Assembly: GCA_902787715.1 (NCBI GenBank)
Contig: CADAHQ010000007.1
Location: 12,255 to 76,254, forward strand
Source of the DNA: an uncultured Lachnospiraceae bacterium
Lineage (GTDB): Bacteria > Bacillota > Clostridia > Lachnospirales > Lachnospiraceae
Direction: 5' to 3'
DNA: 64,000 nucleotides
Shown here piece by piece: positions 59,691-64,000 of this stretch. Below the pieces are notes generated by a model, which saw only the letters and a list, made by a program, of their open reading frames with translations, was not told the origin of the DNA and made no database searches. Every line of letters begins with the position of its first letter. Within the stretch, counting starts at the first letter, position 1. Both the position numbers and the translations under genes were made by a program.

Positions 59691-61162
59691 GACTTCCCCT
59701 CCCCTGCTTTAGCGGCAAGCTTCGAAAGCTGCTCGTTCAACTCTTTGATCACGTTCTTGTATTTGTCGTCGGTAAACCCTTCCGTCCACGTCTTCGCGGC
59801 AAATTCATCCGCGAGATACGCGCCCTGATAATTCGCCGTGTACACTGCATTTTCCAGGGCTGCGATGCCGTCCTTAAGCTCCCGTACCGTGTTCCACTGT
59901 GCATCCGTAAGCTCCGGAATCCAGCCGGCCAGAGCGCCGGATTTCTTCTCCGCCATCAAGCTGCGATATGTTTTCACTGTTTCCGCTGTTTCCATGCGCG
60001 GGAACAAAAGAGCGACCAGCTCCGGGTCCGTCAGGCAGGCGCCGAGCACCGCGACGGCAAGCTCCTTCTTCGCACTGTCCTTTCCGATTCCGTAGCAACC
60101 GTTGAGAACCGGTTCTCCGAGGTCTGCGGCAAGGCAGATGTCGGTGTAACCGGCCTTCTTCTCCCGCAGGCCGCAGTAAACTTCGGCGATTACGGTTGCA
60201 TCTTTCGAAGCGTTTGTGAGGGAGGCGTCGAGAACCTTCCCCGCCCGAATGTCTTTGTACAGCGTGTCGTAAAGTGCTGAAATCGCTTCGCAGTTGTTCC
60301 ACTGCAGAACCTCCCCCGTCTTCGGGTCCACGGGCATACCTTCGTATGTCGTGTATCCGGCGAGCGCCGCCACAACGCGGAAGCGGCTGTGCGGGATGCT
60401 TAGAACTGCACCGGAGGCATTTGCCGCAAGTTTATCGCAGATGCTCCGAATCGAAGCATAGGTTCCGTCGCAGTTTGCAAAGGCTGCGGCGTCCGCGTCC
60501 TTCACCCGCAGATACACGCCGAGGTCGCCCGCGGTGCTGTCCCAGATGCGCGGGAGCACGTAGGTTCCGCCCGGGAGCCGCACGCGGCTCCACTCGCTCT
60601 CGGAGAACGCTGATTTCAGGGCCTTTCCGGCCTCCGTCGAGAGCACCTCGTCGAGGTTATAAAAATGCTTCGCGGCGAAGACGGCCGCGTCCCTTTGCGT
60701 GTACCAGTTGCCGGTGCTCACGATGTCCGGCGCCTTGCTTTTGGACTCCAGCTTGGAAAGCCAGTTCTCGTACTCTTTGTCCGTAAGCACATCGGCATTC
60801 ACGAAATTGATGACGCAGTCGATCCCCTTCTCCTGAAGTCTCCTGTTGATTTCCGTGCGGGCCTCCTCGTCCGGGCCGTTAAAGAAGGGAACATACCACG
60901 TTAAGACCTTCGCATTCTCCGCCGAGGGCGTCGGCGTGGGCGTCGACGTCGCAGGCTTCGGCTCTCCGCTCACATCCGGTGTCACTGTCCCTCCCGGTGT
61001 CATTTCACTTCCGGGCGTCCCCTGCCCGGGCCCGGTCACCGAAGGCGTCCCCGCGGGCTCCTTCGGGTCTTTCCCGCAGGAAACCGCAAGCATACAAATC
61101 ATGCACATCGCAGCAACAGCCGCGAGCGCTGTAAAAACTTTTTTTCCTTTGAATCCCCTCAT
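59687..61162 (-). CDS. Solute-binding lipoprotein paralogue 2
   Basis: A 491-residue lipoprotein with signal peptide and lipobox-like LAVSC, a Gly/Pro/Thr linker (PSVTGPGQGTPGSEMTPGG; a second Thr/Pro stretch follows), and a solute-binding fold related to paralogue 1 (INRRLQEKGIDCVINFV, APDIVSTGNWYT, DGTYASIRSICDKLAANA, WIPELTDAQWNTVRELKD). The ligand is unknown; carbohydrate is the usual cargo. It is the first gene of the pair, 135 bp downstream of two palindromes. The ATG at 61162 has AAAGGCAGG 6 bp upstream. Confidence 0.84.
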   Translation of the reverse strand: MRGFKGKKVFTALAAVAAMCMICMLAVSCGKDPKEPAGTPSVTGPGQGTPGSEMTPGGTVTPDVSGEPKPATSTPTPTPSAENAKVLTWYVPFFNGPDEEARTEINRRLQEKGIDCVINFVNADVLTDKEYENWLSKLESKSKAPDIVSTGNWYTQRDAAVFAAKHFYNLDEVLSTEAGKALKSAFSESEWSRVRLPGGTYVLPRIWDSTAGDLGVYLRVKDADAAAFANCDGTYASIRSICDKLAANASGAVLSIPHSRFRVVAALAGYTTYEGMPVDPKTGEVLQWNNCEAISALYDTLYKDIRAGKVLDASLTNASKDATVIAEVYCGLREKKAGYTDICLAADLGEPVLNGCYGIGKDSAKKELAVAVLGACLTDPELVALLFPRMETAETVKTYRSLMAEKKSGALAGWIPELTDAQWNTVRELKDGIAALENAVYTANYQGAYLADEFAAKTWTEGFTDDKYKNVIKELNEQLSKLAAKAGEGKS

Positions 61163-61299
61163 ACACAACCTGCCTTTCCTTTCGATGGACATGAAATCAA
61201 CGAACCTACATTTGCGAATCACACTGCCTGTTGCTGTTGCCTGTTACCCAATGCCAGATGCCTGATGTCTATCTTAGGCAGACAGTGTGTTTGACTGTA

Positions 61300-61343
61300 G
61301 TTTATCGCAATAAACCTCTTTGCTGTAGTTTATCACAATAAAC
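61300..61343 (-). promoter_or_regulatory. Twin palindromic operator upstream of the solute-binding genes
   Basis: Two copies of GTTTAT-N4-ATAAAC (61300-61315 and 61328-61343), 28 bp apart, within a repeated CTGTAGTTTATCRCAATAAACC context. They lie about 140 bp upstream of paralogue 2. Strict dyad symmetry and tandem arrangement suggest a dimeric repressor site. No regulator gene is adjacent. Confidence 0.68.
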
Positions 61344-61435
61344 CAACTAAGTCAACCCTTCAAAACTTGATTCCCGGCATTTTTTCATCGGAATCTCCAC
61401 ATGCCCACATACCCCCACACTCCCACACAAAAAAA

Positions 61436-61472
61436 CCGCACGTAGCCGGTGTATATCACCGGCCGCGTGCGG
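61436..61472 (-). terminator. Terminator after the Thr/Pro-linker lipoprotein
   Basis: On the minus strand, a long hairpin (CCGCACGCGGCCGGTG pairing with CACCGGCTACGTGCGG) is followed by TTTTTTTG. It starts about 25 bp after the stop of the lipoprotein gene. Confidence 0.9.
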
Positions 61473-61496
61473 CCTGCAAATCTTTCACAACTTGTT

Positions 61497-62657
61497 TTAC
61501 AGCCAATCGAAGGAGCCCCCGATATACACAAGGTAGCCATTTACGTAGAGGTAGTAATCTTCCTCAGCGGCTTTGGTTTCTCCAAAATCCTCGGTATGAA
61601 GCGTGATTACCTTCGCGTCGGAATTGATTTCCGACAGCGTCCAGGTCACTTTTTTACCGCCGAACGGCCAGCCTGCAACTTCCTCGGAAAGGAAACCGGA
61701 GCCTTCCTTCAGTTTCTTGAGGGAATCAATCGAAAACTCCGTGCCGTCACCTAAGAAGTATTCCTCGCCGAAGTGTCCGCCGTCGTTCCCCATGATGACA
61801 AACTGTCTGGTGGTTATCACCGGCACAGTACTTTCGCCGATATAGGTGGCATCGTGCTGAAGGGTAAGAGAAAAATTCACCCTGGTTTCCGAAGTAACGT
61901 TTCTTACGGCTACCTCCGACTTTTCGGAAGAAAGGCCCACCATTTTACACACAGCTTCCCGGAAAAGTTCGCTTTCGGATGACCAGGTTGCAATACCGTA
62001 AATCTGCGTGCTGCCGTAGCCGAAGTCTCCGGCGTATTTGGCGCCGGTGTCCGAGACATACTTCCCATCCTCAAGAAGGCGGGCGATGATTCGGTAATCG
62101 TAAAGTTCCTTTGTCTTATCGATTCCTGCGTACTCCGGATTGCTTTCTTCTCCCTTCCATGTGGAAGCGTAACCGAAGACGGCAAATTCATAGAGTTCCA
62201 CGGTTTTGTGTTCGTCCACCGGGCATGTAGCTAACAGCGCGAACTTCTCGTTCGGCACCCCGGCGAACTTTGCGCGAAGCTCCGCAAGGTACTGATCCTT
62301 GTGTGCCGCAATCTCGGACGCATGCTCCGCGGCGTATGCCTGAAGATAATACTCCGGTGTCCCGGGTTCCGCCGGCGTCGGCGTGGGCTCCGGCACTTCC
62401 GTAGCAGTCGGCGCCGGCGTAGGCGTTTCGGTCGCGGTCGGTGCCGGTGTGTCCGTAGCGGTCGGTGCCGGTGTTTCGGTTGCGGTGGCCGCCGGTGTCT
62501 CCGGCTTCGCATCGGTGCCGGTAGGAGTCACCTCGTTGGCCGGCTTTGTGTCATTGTTCTTCTTTGTTCCGCACGCTGCCAGTGCCATAACAAGCAACAG
62601 CGCGGCAAGCAGCACAATCATCTTCTTCACAGAAAAAGTTTGTTTGATAAGGTTCAT
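61497..62657 (-). CDS. Exported lipoprotein with Thr/Pro repeat linker
   Basis: A 386-residue lipoprotein. The signal peptide and lipobox (MALAAC) are followed by a 65-residue linker of repeats of the type TETPAPTATDTPAP. Next comes a helical stretch (YAAEHASEIAAHKDQYLAEL) and a beta-rich C-terminal domain (YELYEFAVFGYAST is a partial match in spacing only; RNVTSETRVNFSLTLQHDATYIG; YYLYVNGYLVYIGGSF). The linker would span the cell wall. Function unknown. The start has GGGGGG upstream. The gene is monocistronic, with its own terminator. Confidence 0.8.
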   Translation of the reverse strand: MNLIKQTFSVKKMIVLLAALLLVMALAACGTKKNNDTKPANEVTPTGTDAKPETPAATATETPAPTATDTPAPTATETPTPAPTATEVPEPTPTPAEPGTPEYYLQAYAAEHASEIAAHKDQYLAELRAKFAGVPNEKFALLATCPVDEHKTVELYEFAVFGYASTWKGEESNPEYAGIDKTKELYDYRIIARLLEDGKYVSDTGAKYAGDFGYGSTQIYGIATWSSESELFREAVCKMVGLSSEKSEVAVRNVTSETRVNFSLTLQHDATYIGESTVPVITTRQFVIMGNDGGHFGEEYFLGDGTEFSIDSLKKLKEGSGFLSEEVAGWPFGGKKVTWTLSEINSDAKVITLHTEDFGETKAAEEDYYLYVNGYLVYIGGSFDWL

Positions 62658-62779
62658 ACAGTTACCCCCCGATTATTCGCAGTGTCCGGAATTCTCATAT
62701 CGTTCTCCGAATCGATGTCCAAATCATAACAAATAAATGTTACAAAACAACGTCCTTTTGTGTTACGTTTTTCTTAAAT

Positions 62780-62977
62780 CTACTCATTGTCCCAAAACAG
62801 CTCGTCCAGGGTCTTCCCGAGCACCTTGCAAATGGCGATGCAAAGGTTGATCGTCGGGTTGTAATCGCCCTTTTCGATGGCGCTGATGGTCTGGCGGGAC
62901 ACGTTGCAGCGGTCCGCCAGTTGCTCCTGGGAAAGGTCCATCGCCGCCCGCGCAGCCTTCAGTTTAAGATTCTTCAT
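62780..62977 (-). CDS. XRE-family small transcriptional regulator
   Basis: A 65-residue Cro/CI-type helix-turn-helix protein that is almost only the DNA-binding domain (LSQEQLADRCNVSRQTISAIEKGDYNPTINLCIAI). The family usually pairs with a small membrane protein gene upstream, as here. Its start overlaps the end of that gene by 14 bp. The ATG at 62977 is chosen for ribosome-site spacing (GAGG); ATG 62983 is adjacent. Confidence 0.92.
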   Translation of the reverse strand: MKNLKLKAARAAMDLSQEQLADRCNVSRQTISAIEKGDYNPTINLCIAICKVLGKTLDELFWDNE

Positions 62978-63527
62978 CGTCATCCTCCTCTTTGCGGTTT
63001 ACGATGATCTTAATCACAAGCACAATCGACACCACGAAAAATACGGCGGCCATCATCGCGTTGCCGAAAGGCGTCATGGTCGCCTTGCCGTCCACAAAAA
63101 GCGTCCCCTTTTCTACGAGATCGCGAATCACCACCGCCAGGTTGCAAAGCATCGCCGCGATGCTTAAGGTCAGGTACGATGACGCCCTCTCATTTCTGCG
63201 CAAGAAAGCGTCATGGGTGATGCAATAGATTGCAAACACCAGAAACGCAATCATAACCGTTCCGACCAGCGTGACCATGGTGTCCACCCGATCCACCCAC
63301 GGCTGCCAGGAGAAAAGAACCATCATCGCAATCACGCTCCCCAGCATGCACATAAAACCGATTCGATACGCATCTGCCCTCACACGAAGCTGCCGTTCGT
63401 CAAATTCATCCTTCGCCTGTCGGCGATCCGCCCACAAAATCGCGACACTTCGCGAAATCAAAACGAGAAAAATCGCAGCACACAGCAAACCCAAAATAGC
63501 CAGAACCATAATACTTGCAGGACTCAT
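62964..63527 (-). CDS. Membrane partner protein of the XRE regulator
   Basis: A 187-residue protein with five hydrophobic segments (MVLAILGLLCAAIFLVLISR; MCMLGSVIAMMVLF; MVTLVGTVMIAFLVFAIYCI; LTLSIAAMLCNLAVVIR; MMAAVFFVVSIVLVIKIIV). A cytoplasmic segment KDEFDERQLRVRADAYRIGF is typical of the DUF2178/DUF3796-like families encoded next to small XRE regulators. It ends in an acidic tail (RKEEDDDEES). Role unknown; it may sense the membrane or sequester the regulator. Confidence 0.85.
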   Translation of the reverse strand: MSPASIMVLAILGLLCAAIFLVLISRSVAILWADRRQAKDEFDERQLRVRADAYRIGFMCMLGSVIAMMVLFSWQPWVDRVDTMVTLVGTVMIAFLVFAIYCITHDAFLRRNERASSYLTLSIAAMLCNLAVVIRDLVEKGTLFVDGKATMTPFGNAMMAAVFFVVSIVLVIKIIVNRKEEDDDEES

Positions 63528-63702
63528 AATAAAACCTCACTTTCTTTTTGGCGGAGCCCCCCTGCCGGCCCATCCGGTCAGCGCTCCGTTCCTTTGATGG
63601 TTTGGATTGTACACTATTGTTTTCTGTTTGTCAAGTATATTTTACAAATTTCTTTCACGAAATGAATTTTTCTATTATAGTGCGTCATTGCGCGCAAAAA
63701 GA

Positions 63703-63740
63703 CGACCCGGCAAGCACCCCTTCGGAGTCCTGCCGGATCG
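63703..63740 (-). terminator. Terminator after the Dabb-domain gene
   Basis: On the minus strand, CGATCCGGCAGGACTCC pairs imperfectly with GGGGTGCTTGCCGGGTCG and is followed by TCTTTTTG. It begins about 20 bp after the stop of the partial gene. Confidence 0.85.
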
Positions 63741-63759
63741 CTTTATCTACGCTCCGCTG

Positions 63760-64000
63760 TTATACCTCAAAATCAAAGCAGCTTCTCGTCGCCACAAACG
63801 GCCGCACCTTTCCGGTGGCCACCGCCACGTGCTCCGGGTGAACCGTGTAGCCGTTCAGGGCGCTCTCGCTCTCGAACGTGGAATCCAGAATCAGATCCGC
63901 GTTAGAGCTTGCCAGTCCCTCCGTGAAGACACGGATACTGAGAAGCCCGGGAATTTTCCCCTGAAGGCCCTCCAGGCCTTCCTTGATTCCCTGCTTGATG
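63760..64000 (-). CDS. Dabb-domain protein, 5' end outside the window
   Basis: The C-terminal 79 codons of a stress-responsive alpha-beta-barrel (Dabb) protein: IKQGIKEGLEGLQGKIPGLL, IRVFTEGLASSNADLILDST, then ESESALNGYTVHPEHVAVA and FVATRSCFDFEV before TAA at 63762-63760. The start lies beyond position 64000, and about 20 residues are missing compared with the usual 95-100. Dabb proteins are small dimeric barrels of varied function. The conserved His in VHPEHV is present. Confidence 0.88.
   Translation of the reverse strand, partial: IKQGIKEGLEGLQGKIPGLLSIRVFTEGLASSNADLILDSTFESESALNGYTVHPEHVAVATGKVRPFVATRSCFDFEV

Noticed and set aside
57942-61162. Sugar ABC import operon
   Set aside because: No MalF/MalG-type permease or import ATPase is nearby. 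The neighbouring ABC genes are of the ABC-2 export type.

Overview
This window looks like chromosomal DNA from a Clostridia bacterium, most likely a gut-type member of the Lachnospiraceae. The grounds are moderately high G+C content, strong AGGAGG-type ribosome binding sites, and several families typical of that group: DUF6320 with an acetyltransferase-like protein, two-component propeller HD-GYP proteins, c-di-GMP receptors with periplasmic-binding sensor domains, and solute-binding lipoproteins with Pro/Thr linkers. The genus assignment is inference. No rRNA or tRNA gene was seen. Most genes lie on the minus strand.

Layout. 0-7 kb: small housekeeping and accessory genes (cupin, a methyltransferase scar, a YjbR-MGMT fusion, a flavoprotein, an S41 protease, and a DUF6320/acyltransferase/esterase trio). 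7-14.3 kb: a complete quorum-sensing-type peptide locus. It has an AgrC-like kinase, a LytTR regulator, a C39-peptidase ABC exporter, an HlyD-like accessory protein, four related double-glycine peptides, and a separate 36-residue peptide next to a two-helix protein. Two promoters in this locus carry the same pair of 12-bp direct repeats at the same distance from the -35 box. 14.4-21.7 kb: TetR plus an MMPL/RND pump, a GH27 alpha-galactosidase with an inserted beta-sandwich domain, and a YdcF-type membrane protein. 21.7-29.1 kb: a defence-like run (ADP-ribosylglycohydrolase, Nudix, PLD-helicase-DUF3427, membrane protein, HIRAN protein, J-domain-like coiled-coil protein, BrnT/BrnA). 29-41.3 kb: Sel1-repeat, YD-repeat-like and small membrane proteins, a phosphodiester glycosidase, a seven-unit hairpin array, a metallophosphoesterase, and a FIST-EAL c-di-GMP phosphodiesterase with a GGDEF-less receptor partner.

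41.6-46.1 kb: a two-component system and a PD-(D/E)XK-like nuclease gene, transcribed divergently. Each is followed by a copy of the same multi-hairpin array. The two copies are inverted to each other on the chromosome but have the same sense relative to their upstream gene, with identical hairpin spacing (57, 58, 57 nt). 46.2-64 kb: an FtsX-type ABC transporter, a very large HD-GYP sensor, an ABC-2 transporter with a lipoprotein, twin orphan solute-binding proteins under twin palindromes, a Thr/Pro-linker lipoprotein, an XRE regulator with its membrane partner, and a truncated Dabb-domain gene at the right edge.

The best candidates for undescribed biology are the four-peptide locus with its twin-box promoters and the duplicated 3'-flanking multi-hairpin arrays. 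The over-represented nonamer GGCAAATGC and the 21.7-29 kb run are next.
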